From Peribacillus tepidiphilus (GTDB lineage Bacteria > Bacillota > Bacilli > Bacillales > DSM-1321), in contig NZ_WIAQ01000008.1 in NCBI RefSeq assembly GCF_009466385.1, positions 18,810 through 82,809 of the forward strand: a DNA stretch of 64,000 bases. Reading direction: 5' to 3'. A program made the position numbers and the translations under genes. Under the pieces are notes generated by a model. It was not told where the DNA came from, did no database searches, and was given only the letters and a program-made list of their open reading frames with translations. This document shows positions 26,055 to 34,413 of this stretch, piece by piece; positions within the stretch are counted from its first letter, which is position 1, and every line of letters starts with the position of its first letter.

Positions 26055-27293
26055 CTATTTTTGAGTAGTGACTAAATCAGATTTCCACTGGTATTTTCGA
26101 AGCTCGAGTTTAGCAAGTTGAGCACGGTGTACTTCATCTGGACCGTCAGCCAGTCTTAATGTTCTAGCATTTGCCCATTGAGCAGCTAGAGTAAAATCAT
26201 TTGAAACTCCTGCTGCACCAAGAGCCTGTATAGCTCTGTCAATTACACGTAATGCCATGGAAGGTGCAACTACTTTTATCATGGCAATTTCTGTTTTTGC
26301 TTCTTTGTTTCCAACTTTATCCATCATGTATGCTGCTTTCAAAGTTAGCAATCTAGCCTGTTCAATTTCAATTCTTGAATCGGCGATCCATTCTTGAATG
26401 ACCCCTTGGCTACTTAGTGATTTGCCAAAGGCTACACGATTTTGAACTCGCTTACATAATTCTTCTAGTGCACGTTCTGCAGCTCCTATTAATCTCATAC
26501 AATGATGAATTCTGCCTGGGCCTAATCGACCTTGAGCGATGGCAAAGCCTTTCCCTTCTCCCCAAATAATGTTCTCAGCAGGGACTCTAACATTTTCATA
26601 GCTAATCTCCGCATGTCCATGTGGCGCATGATCATAACCAAATACAGGGAGCAATCTTTCGATTTTAACACCTGGGGTATCTAAAGGAACAAGAATCATC
26701 GATTGCTGTTCATAACGATTTGCACTAGGATCGGTTTTTCCCATGACAATCGCAATTTTACAGCGTGGATCTCCAGCTCCTGAAGACCACCATTTTCGGC
26801 CATTGATTATGTAGGAGTCTCCATCTCTTTGAATACTAGCTTGAATATTGGTGGCATCAGAAGAAGCAACGTCAGGCTCCGTCATGGAAAAACAAGAACG
26901 GATTTCTCCTGCAAGAAGCGGAATTAGCCATTGTCTTTTTTGTTCCTCAGAGCCATATCGTTCTAGAACTTCCATATTCCCTGTATCTGGGGCACTACAA
27001 TTGAATACTTCTGGCCCAATCATAGAGCGACCCATAATTTCACATAGCGGAGCATATTCTAGATTCGTCAGCCCTGCACCAGAATCGCTTTCAGGTAGGA
27101 AAAGATTCCATAAACCTTCCGCTCTTGCCTTTGCTTTTAATTCTTCCATAATGGGTGGAACTCCACTCCAACGAGATTCTTGCTCGTTCAACTGTTCCTC
27201 ATATACTTTTTCATTTGGGTACACATACTTCTCCATAAATTGCGTTAATCTTTGTTGCAATTCTATTACTTTAGGTGAATAGGAAAAATCCAT
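26055..27293 (-). CDS. ACAD11-like acyl-CoA dehydrogenase
   Basis: A 412-residue ACAD that closely follows the dehydrogenase half of ACAD10/11: [36 protein letters not shown] and Gly-Pro-Gly-Arg-Ile-His-His-Cys. The usual Tyr-Glu-Gly-Thr becomes Ala-Asp383-Gly-Pro-Asp-Glu-Val-His. In the mammalian and Lva systems this enzyme acts on the phosphorylated hydroxyacyl-CoA and releases phosphate. It shares an operon with the APH-fold kinase at 21735, the same two activities that are fused in the human proteins. Confidence 0.9.
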   Translation of the reverse strand: MDFSYSPKVIELQQRLTQFMEKYVYPNEKVYEEQLNEQESRWSGVPPIMEELKAKARAEGLWNLFLPESDSGAGLTNLEYAPLCEIMGRSMIGPEVFNCSAPDTGNMEVLERYGSEEQKRQWLIPLLAGEIRSCFSMTEPDVASSDATNIQASIQRDGDSYIINGRKWWSSGAGDPRCKIAIVMGKTDPSANRYEQQSMILVPLDTPGVKIERLLPVFGYDHAPHGHAEISYENVRVPAENIIWGEGKGFAIAQGRLGPGRIHHCMRLIGAAERALEELCKRVQNRVAFGKSLSSQGVIQEWIADSRIEIEQARLLTLKAAYMMDKVGNKEAKTEIAMIKVVAPSMALRVIDRAIQALGAAGVSNDFTLAAQWANARTLRLADGPDEVHRAQLAKLELRKYQWKSDLVTTQK

Positions 27294-27404
27294 TCGATCA
27301 TCTCCTTTTTACATATTAAACGATTCGTATTACGATATTTTTGCACGGCAAAAACATTAGACGGTTTAAATAGATCGTTCATTTTCTTACGTATAGAAAA
27401 TGGT

Positions 27405-28154
27405 TCATGAAATCGATTCAACACTTCTTTTTTCATCTACAACACTTTTATCTAGTAAAACTGGAACTACATGACATACACTTTTTTTAGAAACAAAGGT
27501 TAATGCTTCTTCAAAACCATAACGGGTTAACATTTGTCCTACATTTGATTCCTTTATGATTTCTTCACTTCTACCTTTGCTTCCAAGATAAAATTGATAG
27601 GCTGCATTCGCTGCATCTGTTAATTCACATGTAAAATTTCCAGTAAGAAGGCAATCGATAAAATAGCCAGCTCCTATAAAATCCTCTATATTAAATTCTC
27701 CTGAGGATCCTGAACATATTAATATAATGGATTCGCCCTGATGCGTATTTCTTAGTTGCTCTGCTACAGCTTTACTATTTAAAATTGAAGCAGCATATAC
27801 CTTTTTGGCCATTTCAGAGTTTTTTAGTGCAACCGTTCCATTTGTTGTAGATAAAATGATGGTTTTACCTGATACGATTTCTTTAAGACCCATTGGATTA
27901 GGAGATAGAAACCCTTCTAATGTCGCTCCCTCATATTCGCCAACAAGCAAATAACTCCCTTCAATCCTTCCCTCAGCCTCTTTTTTTGCTTCTGTTCCGT
28001 TCAAGACTGGTATTACTTCTTTTGCTCCAAATTCTAAAGCAGCTGTAATAGTCGTGGTTGCAAGCAAAATATCGAAAACTACAACTAACTTATTATCACT
28101 AAGTTTTTGCTGATCAATATCTTCTTTCTTCATCAAAAGATGTATTTTTGGCAT
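27405..28154 (-). CDS. Divergent ComB-family protein (2-phosphosulfolactate phosphatase-like)
   Basis: A 249-residue protein whose start (Val-Val-Val-Phe-Asp-Ile-Leu-Leu-Ala-Thr-Thr-Thr-Ile) and middle (Ile-Leu-Ser-Thr-Thr-Asn-Gly-Thr-Val-Ala-Leu) align with ComB. From memory, true ComB has Asp-Val-Leu-Arg-Ala-Thr-Thr, Gly-Glu-Arg-Gly-Gly and Leu-Gly-Asn-Ser-Pro. Here these read Asp-Ile-Leu-Leu-Ala-Thr-Thr, Gly-Glu-Tyr-Glu-Gly and Leu-Ser-Pro-Asn-Pro, so two arginines and other active-site positions differ. No ComA or other sulfolactate gene is nearby. It sits between an SDR and the ACAD11-like gene, suggesting another phosphate ester as substrate, or a non-catalytic role. Confidence 0.75.
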   Translation of the reverse strand: MPKIHLLMKKEDIDQQKLSDNKLVVVFDILLATTTITAALEFGAKEVIPVLNGTEAKKEAEGRIEGSYLLVGEYEGATLEGFLSPNPMGLKEIVSGKTIILSTTNGTVALKNSEMAKKVYAASILNSKAVAEQLRNTHQGESIILICSGSSGEFNIEDFIGAGYFIDCLLTGNFTCELTDAANAAYQFYLGSKGRSEEIIKESNVGQMLTRYGFEEALTFVSKKSVCHVVPVLLDKSVVDEKRSVESIS

Positions 28155-28196
28155 TTTTTAACTCCTTTATTAGAGTATAATCCAAGGTTTGCACAC

Positions 28197-28970
28197 TTAC
28201 ATAACAGAGGATCCACCATCCACTACTAAAATGGCCCCTGTCACAAAATCTGAAGCAGGTGCAGCTAAGAAAAGTGCAGCTCCTTTTAAGTCATTGTCAC
28301 TACCAAATTTTCTTAAAGGAGTTCCTTCTAAAATGGCTTTGCCTCCTTTTTCTAATAGCCCTTTTGACATTTTTGTCGGGAAAAATCCTGGAGCAATGGC
28401 ATTTACATGAATCCCACGCGGTCCCCATTTTACGGCTAAATCTTTTGTAAAGGTTATAACAGCACCCTTACTCGCACTATAACCAATCGCATCCATGTAT
28501 TTTGGATCGGATCCTTTTAATCCTGCTATGGAAGCAATATTGATGATTTTTCCACTTTTTTGTTCTAGCATGATTTTTCCAACAGCTTGGGACATTAAAA
28601 ACGTTCCAGTTACATTTACTTTCATCACTTTCTGCCATGCTTCAAGCGGCATTTCTTCCATTGGCGCTCCCCAAGAAGCCCCGCTATTATTGACTAAAAT
28701 ATCAATTCGACCAAAGGTTTCGAAGGTTTTTTCAACCACATACTTTACATCCTCAGGATTTGTAACATCACATTTAAGAGCTAACGATTCTACTCCTATT
28801 TTTCTTAATTCTTCACTTACTTCTTTACACGCTTCTTCATTTCTAGAACAAACCACAACGTTTGCACCTGCTTCAGCAAATCCTTTCGCGATTTGTTCAC
28901 CAAGTCCTCTACCTCCTCCCGTAACAAGCGCTACTTTTCCCGATAAATCAAAAAGTTCGTTAACATGCAT
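28197..28970 (-). CDS. Short-chain dehydrogenase/reductase (first gene of the large operon)
   Basis: A 257-residue SDR with Thr-Gly-Gly-Gly-Arg-Gly-Leu-Gly (17-24), Asn-Asn-Ser-Gly, Ser147, Tyr164 and Lys168. Its overall text resembles the gluconate-5-dehydrogenase-like SDR branch. It leads the operon behind TetR-type operator site 4 and is followed by the ComB-like gene. It probably oxidises or reduces a hydroxyl/keto group of the pathway substrate; the true substrate is unknown. Confidence 0.87.
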   Translation of the reverse strand: MHVNELFDLSGKVALVTGGGRGLGEQIAKGFAEAGANVVVCSRNEEACKEVSEELRKIGVESLALKCDVTNPEDVKYVVEKTFETFGRIDILVNNSGASWGAPMEEMPLEAWQKVMKVNVTGTFLMSQAVGKIMLEQKSGKIINIASIAGLKGSDPKYMDAIGYSASKGAVITFTKDLAVKWGPRGIHVNAIAPGFFPTKMSKGLLEKGGKAILEGTPLRKFGSDNDLKGAALFLAAPASDFVTGAILVVDGGSSVM

Positions 28971-29030
28971 AGCATGACCTCCTAATAAATTTGTAAGCTG
29001 ATCGCTTTTTCAATCTTGCAGATCAATTAA

Positions 29031-29048
29031 ATACTAACCAGTCGGTAT
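29031..29048 (-). promoter_or_regulatory. TetR-type operator (site 4) upstream of the large operon
   Basis: ATACTAACCAGTCGGTAT, with six of nine positions paired, lies 61 bases before the SDR start at 28970. Its core is shared with sites 1-3. Confidence 0.65.
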
Positions 29049-29235
29049 GTTTGTTACATACATCATATAAAATAAATTCTGAATATTCAACACATTTTTT
29101 ATAGCTGACCTATAAAATGATTGTTTCTGTTTTTATTGCTATGATTATTTTTATAGACTTATTCTACAAACCTTTCTAATATCAGAAACACTTTTTCGAT
29201 TTCACTGGATTTATTGAAGTTCAGTTGTGCTTTAC

Positions 29236-29338
29236 AATAACCCGCGGGTCTTAGTCTTAATCCCGCAGGTTTGAACAATAATTCCGCTAGTTTTCTTGAT
29301 ATTCCCGCCAGTTTGAATATTACTTCCGCCAAACGGTA
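29236..29338. repeat. Degenerate 21-bp tandem repeat array (array 1)
   Basis: About five units, 21 bases apart, vary around a core CCCGC(C/A/G)(A/G)GTTT followed by an AT-rich half. It lies between the end of the second liv operon and the large catabolic operon. On the minus strand it can be read as a heptad-repeat peptide (Lys-Leu-Ala-Gly-Ile-Ser-Arg and variants) simply because 21 is seven codons. A similar array is at 56866-57044. Confidence 0.7.
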
Positions 29339-29433
29339 CTTTTTAGAAAGGTATAGGGACAACAAAAAACCCTTCTATAATTAGAAGGGCTGCATCTTCA
29401 GACTGAGTCTGGGCAAATTCATTTTCTATTGAT

Positions 29434-30135
29434 TTAATGTCCTAGATAGGCTTCTTTAACACTTGGATCATGCAGTAAGTCTCGTGCTGGACCTTCTTTC
29501 ACGACCTTACCTATTTCGAGGACGTAGGCGTAGTCTGCTATTTTCAGAGCTTGCCTTGCATTCTGTTCTACTAGCAATACAGTTGTTCCGTCTTGATTGA
29601 TTTCTTTTACGATTTTAAAAATATCTTGGACAATTAAAGGTGCTAATCCCATAGATGGTTCATCGAGAAGAAGCAATTTCGGTCTTGACATAAGTGCTCT
29701 CGCAATGGCTAGCATCTGCTGCTGGCCACCAGAAAGGGTTCCACCTAGTTGGGACTTTCGTTCTCTCAAGATTGGAAACCGATCCATCACTTTTTCTAAA
29801 TCGGCTTTGACTTCGGAATCTTTTCTTGGAAAAGCTCCCATTTCCAGATTTTCTAGCACTGTCATTCCAGATAAAATCGCCCGGCCTTCCGGAACGAGAG
29901 CGACTCCTTTTCTAACCAATTGGTCAGGACGATCTGCAGTCACATCTTGATTTAAAAACGAGATTTTCCCTTCCTTTGGCTTTAATAGTCCGGCAATGGT
30001 TTTCATGGTTGTCGTTTTTCCGGCACCATTTGCTCCTAGAATTGTTACGATGCTTCCTTCGGGTACCTCGATGCTAACGCCTTTTAAAGCTTGGATATTT
30101 CCATAGTATGTATGGATGTTTTTTACGCTAAGCAA
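29434..30135 (-). CDS. livF: LivF-type ABC ATPase (set 2)
   Basis: A 233-residue ABC domain: Walker A Gly-Ala-Asn-Gly-Ala-Gly-Lys-Thr, signature Leu-Ser-Gly-Gly-Gln-Gln-Gln-Met, Walker B Leu-Leu-Leu-Leu-Asp-Glu-Pro-Ser. The frame is open to 30171, but a TTG at 30135 has AGGAGG 9 bases upstream. It gives the family-typical start (Met-Leu-Ser-Val-Lys-Asn) and an 8-base overlap with livG, exactly the geometry of set 1. It is the last gene of the second transporter operon. Confidence 0.9.
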   Translation of the reverse strand: MLSVKNIHTYYGNIQALKGVSIEVPEGSIVTILGANGAGKTTTMKTIAGLLKPKEGKISFLNQDVTADRPDQLVRKGVALVPEGRAILSGMTVLENLEMGAFPRKDSEVKADLEKVMDRFPILRERKSQLGGTLSGGQQQMLAIARALMSRPKLLLLDEPSMGLAPLIVQDIFKIVKEINQDGTTVLLVEQNARQALKIADYAYVLEIGKVVKEGPARDLLHDPSVKEAYLGH

Positions 30136-30901
30136 GCTCTTCTTCCTCCTCTCGGCCGAGGTAGGCTTCAATTACTTCAGGATTATTTTTGATTTCTTCT
30201 GGTGTTCCTTGTGTAATTTTTTTACCAAAATTAAGAACAGCAATTCGATCGCACACCTTCATGACAAGGGGCATATCGTGTTCAATGAGTAAGATCGTAA
30301 TTCCGAGCTTTTTAATTTTTAGAATAAGCTCATATAGATCGTTTGTCTCTTTCTCATTCATTCCAGCAGCTGGCTCATCCAGCAATAAAAGCTTTGGTTC
30401 ACTTGCTAGGGCACGGGCTATTTCGAGACGGCGCTGTTGACCATATGCAAGGCTATCAGCAAACGTATCTTCATAATCCTCTAAACCTACTAATTGCAAT
30501 AGCTCTTGTGCTTTTGCTTTTATTTTTTTCTCTTCAAGACGCTGAGACTTTGTTCGAAATACACTTGACCATACTCCCGATTTGGTTCTACAATGCTGAC
30601 CTACTGTCACATTATCAAGGACCGTCATGTCAGGGAAAAGGCGAATATTTTGAAAGGTTCTACATACCCCTATTTTCGTAATCTGATAAGGCTTCAATCC
30701 TGTTAAGGTTTGTCCGGAAAAGACAATTTCTCCTGAAGTAGCAGGAAACATGGAGGTAATAAGATTAAACATGGTTGTTTTCCCTGCTCCATTTGGACCT
30801 ATTAATCCAAAAACCTCTCCTTTTTCAACTTGAAAAGATACGTCTGTCAAGGCTTGGATTCCACCGAATTTTTTTGTAATATTTTTAACTTCCAATACCA
30901 T
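30128..30901 (-). CDS. livG: LivG-type ABC ATPase (set 2)
   Basis: A 257-residue ABC domain with Walker A Gly-Pro-Asn-Gly-Ala-Gly-Lys-Thr, a normal LivG signature Leu-Ala-Tyr-Gly-Gln-Gln-Arg-Arg and Walker B [10 protein letters not shown]. It contrasts with the altered signature of the set 1 copy. It overlaps the livM gene by 17 bases upstream and livF by 8 downstream. Confidence 0.92.
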   Translation of the reverse strand: MVLEVKNITKKFGGIQALTDVSFQVEKGEVFGLIGPNGAGKTTMFNLITSMFPATSGEIVFSGQTLTGLKPYQITKIGVCRTFQNIRLFPDMTVLDNVTVGQHCRTKSGVWSSVFRTKSQRLEEKKIKAKAQELLQLVGLEDYEDTFADSLAYGQQRRLEIARALASEPKLLLLDEPAAGMNEKETNDLYELILKIKKLGITILLIEHDMPLVMKVCDRIAVLNFGKKITQGTPEEIKNNPEVIEAYLGREEEEELA

Positions 30902-31883
30902 GACTTTGATTCTCCTTTTCCTTGCTTGCTTCCTTATGTTTTTTCTTCTGTTTTCGCCTATTACTCATTTTATATACCAAATGATAATCAATGAGTCCTT
31001 GTGATCTAAATGCCATCATTAGGACGAGAATCACACCATAAACCATATATCTGTATTCGCTAACTTCCCTTAGAAATTCTGGAACTGCGGTCAGGAAGAT
31101 TGCTCCAAAAACAGGTCCCCAAATGACTTCGCTTCCTCCAAATACAGCAAAAATAAGAATCTCAACGGCCCGATGATAAGCAAAATCGGAAGGGCTAATA
31201 TAGGAAGTGATATGCGCAAACAGTGCCCCTGCAAACCCGGCTACCATGGCGCCTTGAGCAAATGCAAGAATTTTGTAATACGTAATATTGACCCCCATAG
31301 CTTCTGCTGCATTTTCGTCCATTTTTATGGCTGCAAAAGCACGTCCAACACGGGAGTTGTTTTGTCTTACAAAGAAAAAGATTAATACAAGGGTAATCAT
31401 CAACAGTAAAAGAAATACAGTTAAACTAATAAACTGGTTATTTTGAAGTCCCAGCTGCCTAGCATTAAAACCAGCATCCCTTAAAAAGATAAATATTTCA
31501 CGGCCCACATGGGGGATGGATGAAATCCCAATTGCACCTTGAGTAAGGCTTTCCCAATTGACAAACAAAACACGAATGACTTCCCCAAAACCGAGTGTCG
31601 CAATTGCTAAATATACTCCTTGTAGACGTAACGTTGGAATACCTATTAAGATCCCAACTATTCCAGCGAGTATTGTACCACATATAATACCGATAAATAA
31701 TGGAAGATCATAATGGATGGTTAATATCGCTGATGTATAGGCTCCAATACTCATGAATCCAGCGTGTCCCAATGAAAGTTGTCCTGTCGATAGGGTTATA
31801 TAGATACTAACCCCAAGAATAATATTGATTAAAATAAAGGACATTACCTGCAAATAATAAGGATTGATCATTTCAGCTAACAT
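30885..31883 (-). CDS. livM: LivM-type ABC permease (set 2)
   Basis: A 332-residue permease with Leu-Ser-Leu-Gly-His-Ala-Gly-Phe-Met near residue 34-43 and Phe-Ala-Val-Phe-Gly-Gly-Ser-Glu-Val-Ile-Trp-Gly-Pro near 255. A strongly charged Lys/Glu tail follows. About eight to nine membrane segments. It differs clearly from the set 1 LivM in the Gly-Gly-Ser-Glu region, so the two importers are not a recent duplication and may carry different substrates. Confidence 0.9.
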   Translation of the reverse strand: MLAEMINPYYLQVMSFILINIILGVSIYITLSTGQLSLGHAGFMSIGAYTSAILTIHYDLPLFIGIICGTILAGIVGILIGIPTLRLQGVYLAIATLGFGEVIRVLFVNWESLTQGAIGISSIPHVGREIFIFLRDAGFNARQLGLQNNQFISLTVFLLLLMITLVLIFFFVRQNNSRVGRAFAAIKMDENAAEAMGVNITYYKILAFAQGAMVAGFAGALFAHITSYISPSDFAYHRAVEILIFAVFGGSEVIWGPVFGAIFLTAVPEFLREVSEYRYMVYGVILVLMMAFRSQGLIDYHLVYKMSNRRKQKKKHKEASKEKENQSHGIGS

Positions 31884-31889
31884 TTACAT

Positions 31890-32786
31890 TCACCGCCTTG
31901 CCTCTGGTGCAGCTTGACCAAATAGTCCTTGTGGTCTTACTAGCAAAATGATGATAATAGCAATGAATGCGATGGCATCCCGATAACCTGAATCTCCGAA
32001 TGCTACAACCATTGTTTCTGATAACCCTAGAATGAGACCGCCTATCATAGCACCACGAACATTGCCCATTCCACCTAAAATAATAATAGCGAGTCCCTTT
32101 AATCCCATTGATAATCCCATCTGAGGTGTAACAGAATTAAATGCCATTCCTACTAAAACGCCAGCAATTCCCCCCATTGCAGAGGCGATGATAACGGTCA
32201 TGGTAATCATTTTTTTCGTATTGACGCCAAGTATGCTGGCTGCTTCAAGGTTTTCAGCACAAGCTCGAAGCGCTTTTCCTGCCTTTGTTTTCGATAACCA
32301 TATAGAAAGTCCAATCATTAAAAGAACGGCAATGACAAAAATAACAATCTGAACGGCATATACCGTAATCGAGCCAATTTGAAAGCTCATTTCAGAAAAA
32401 GGAGTTCGAAACGGATGGTTTCCAGCACCAAAAAGATGGTGGGCAAGATTTTCTAAAAAAATAGAGACTCCAATTGTACTAATTAATGGGGCTAGATGCG
32501 ATACGCCCTTCTTACCTCTTAAAGGTCTTAAGGCGATCCATTCTAAAAATAATCCTAAAACTCCAGTAATTGCGATAGCTACTACAAAAGCTAAGTAAAG
32601 TGGCAGCTCCAACGTATGGGTGACAAACACACCCATGAACGCACCAAACATAAAAATCTCTCCGTGCGCCATATTGATAATACCTAGGACACCAAATACC
32701 AACGTAAAGCCAAGCGCAACGATTGCGTAGATGCTGCCTAATGTAAGCCCGTTAATCAATTGTTCTAGCAACAAGTTCGATTTCAC
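31890..32786 (-). CDS. livH: LivH-type ABC permease (set 2)
   Basis: A 298-residue permease with Gln-Leu-Ile-Asn-Gly-Leu-Thr-Leu-Gly-Ser-Ile-Tyr at the start, Asn-Met-Ala-His-Gly-Glu, and Ile-Leu-Gly-Gly-Met-Gly-Asn-Val-Arg-Gly-Ala near the C-terminus. It follows the substrate-binding-protein gene across a strong intergenic hairpin (32818-32850). Confidence 0.91.
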   Translation of the reverse strand: MKSNLLLEQLINGLTLGSIYAIVALGFTLVFGVLGIINMAHGEIFMFGAFMGVFVTHTLELPLYLAFVVAIAITGVLGLFLEWIALRPLRGKKGVSHLAPLISTIGVSIFLENLAHHLFGAGNHPFRTPFSEMSFQIGSITVYAVQIVIFVIAVLLMIGLSIWLSKTKAGKALRACAENLEAASILGVNTKKMITMTVIIASAMGGIAGVLVGMAFNSVTPQMGLSMGLKGLAIIILGGMGNVRGAMIGGLILGLSETMVVAFGDSGYRDAIAFIAIIIILLVRPQGLFGQAAPEARR

Positions 32787-32817
32787 CTCTTTATGTTATA
32801 CGTCAACATGAATGAAA

Positions 32818-32850
32818 GCTAAAGAGAGTGTTTTGTTCACTCTCTTTAGC
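32818..32850 (-). terminator. Intergenic hairpin between livK2 and livH2
   Basis: Perfect 13-bp arms GCTAAAGAGAGTG and CACTCTCTTTAGC with a 7-base loop, only weakly followed by T residues on the minus strand. It lies 8 bases past the binding-protein stop. Such hairpins commonly stabilise the upstream message or cause partial termination, giving more binding protein than permease. Confidence 0.65.
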
Positions 32851-32857
32851 CAGATTG

Positions 32858-34021
32858 TTATTCGAATATCTGGAAACTACCATCTTTAATGGTTAAAACG
32901 GTTGGTTCCATCACAATGTCTCCCTCTTCATCAAAAGACATTTCTCCAAGTATGCCTTCAAAACCTTTTGTTTCTGCCAATGCGTCACGAATCGCATTGC
33001 GATCATCGCTACCTGCTCTTTCAATGGCAGCAGCTAAAATGTACAAGGCATCATAAGCTTGAGCAGCAAATTGATCTGGTTCTTTTCCATATTCTGCTTT
33101 ATACTTTTCAACAAAACCTTGTACTTTCTCGTCTTGTTTTCCTCCAAACCAAGGTGTTGCAACAATTAATCCATTTGCAGAATCTCCTGCAATTTTAATA
33201 ACTTCCGGAGAGTTAAAACCATTACCGCCTACAAATGGGACGGTGATCCCCATTTTTCTTGCTTGGTTCATGATGACAGCACCTTCGTTATAAAGTGCTG
33301 AACAAAGGATTAGGTCTGGGTTGGTCCCTTTAATTTTAGTAAGCTGCGCATTATAATCGGCCTGGCCTTTTTGGAATGTTTCAGTCGTTAAGACTTCTAG
33401 TCCCATATCCTCAGCCACTTTTTTCATCGTGTCATATCCTGATTTCGTAAACACATCGTCATTTCCATACAGAATCGCGACTTTTTTCACACCAAATGCT
33501 TCTACGGCTTTTTGTACAGAGGCAGGAATCGCCAATGTTTCTGGAATTGAATTTCGGAAAACATAATCTCCAATTTGTGGAATTCCGTCAGCTGTTGTAG
33601 AGGTCCCGATGATTGGTACTCCGTTCAAATCAGCTTCTGGGCCTACCACCTTCATTTCAGTGCTTAGGGTTGGTCCTATAATCACTGAAACATTTTCAGA
33701 GTTCATTAATTTTTGTGCAGCTGATAAAGCTTGTTCTTGCTTACCAGCAGAATCCTCAGTCAATAACTCGATATTGACCTTACCCTCTGCATTAATTTCC
33801 TTGTTGGCAAGCTTTAATCCATTTGTAATGGCTTCTCCATACCCCGCACCTGCACCGGTTAACCAAGATATCACGCCAACCTTTACAGTTACAGCCCCAG
33901 ATTTTCCACCATCATTGCTTTCTGTAGATGGTTTACTTGCTTCCTTACCGCTACATGCAGACACTAGAATCAATGCTAATACTGCAAAAACAGAAAGGAA
34001 ACGTTTGATCGATTTTCTCAT
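32858..34021 (-). CDS. LivK-type ABC substrate-binding lipoprotein (set 2)
   Basis: A 387-residue lipoprotein with a lipobox Leu-Val-Ser-Ala-Cys (Cys23), a short Ser/Gly/Lys linker and a Peripla_BP_6 domain opening Lys-Val-Gly-Val-Ile-Ser-Trp-Leu-Thr-Gly. It is the first gene of the second importer operon. No copy of the TetR-type palindrome is visible in front of it, so its control may differ from the other island operons. Substrate unknown; an organic acid is favoured by context. Confidence 0.9.
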   Translation of the reverse strand: MRKSIKRFLSVFAVLALILVSACSGKEASKPSTESNDGGKSGAVTVKVGVISWLTGAGAGYGEAITNGLKLANKEINAEGKVNIELLTEDSAGKQEQALSAAQKLMNSENVSVIIGPTLSTEMKVVGPEADLNGVPIIGTSTTADGIPQIGDYVFRNSIPETLAIPASVQKAVEAFGVKKVAILYGNDDVFTKSGYDTMKKVAEDMGLEVLTTETFQKGQADYNAQLTKIKGTNPDLILCSALYNEGAVIMNQARKMGITVPFVGGNGFNSPEVIKIAGDSANGLIVATPWFGGKQDEKVQGFVEKYKAEYGKEPDQFAAQAYDALYILAAAIERAGSDDRNAIRDALAETKGFEGILGEMSFDEEGDIVMEPTVLTIKDGSFQIFE

Positions 34022-34144
34022 TTTTTTACCCCCTTGCTTTTTTTGTATGTATTATTTATGGCACTATTAAAAAAATAGTGTCAGACGACCCGCAAACGAT
34101 TTAAGTGAAAGCTCCTTTGATTTAAGTGAAAGTTCTCTCACTCG

Positions 34145-34181
34145 CATTCAATCTGAATGTGCGAGTAATATACTTTGTCTA
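34145..34181 (+). repeat. 37-bp dispersed repeat, copy 1
   Basis: CATTCAATCTGAATGTGCGA and the following AATATACTTTGTCTA recur with about five differences at 37518-37554. The first 20 bases can fold back (TTCA..TGAA with flanking CTCGCA/TGCGAG). Confidence 0.55.
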
Positions 34182-34374
34182 ACCTCTATCACTATTTAAT
34201 AATAAATAGTGTAAATAATTTAAAATTATTATTTTTATAAATTTTCAGTTAATTTTAAAATAAAAACTAGTATTATGCAACTACCTTTGATGATTTTACA
34301 AAAAATATTCATCTCTTCTTTTCCTACATGTTTATCTTTGTAATCTAGACTTGTAACTGAAAATTTAAAAAAAG

Positions 34375-34413
34375 AAAAAGGCAGAACTGAAAAAATGATC
34401 AGTTTTGCCTTTT
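34375..34413 (-). terminator. Terminator of the aspartase gene
   Basis: AAAAAGGCAGAACTGA pairs with TCAGTTTTGCCTTT around an 8-base loop. On the minus strand it is followed by a CTTTTTCTTTTTTT tail. It lies about 30 bases after the aspartase stop. Confidence 0.75.

Noticed and set aside
29236..29338. CRISPR-like array
   Set aside because: Units are contiguous and degenerate, with no spacers of unique sequence between identical repeats, and no cas genes occur in the window.
29159..29365. Minus-strand frame with heptad repeats that looks like a coiled-coil peptide
   Set aside because: The heptads come from the 21-bp DNA repeat, 21 being seven codons. There is no good ribosome site, and the same repeat at 56866 does not keep a frame.
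9366..34021. Polyketide or polyhydroxyalkanoate gene cluster
   Set aside because: Ligases, thiolases and MaoC proteins occur in such clusters, but no ketosynthase, carrier protein, PHA synthase or phasin is present. The three dehydrogenases and two importers point to degradation.
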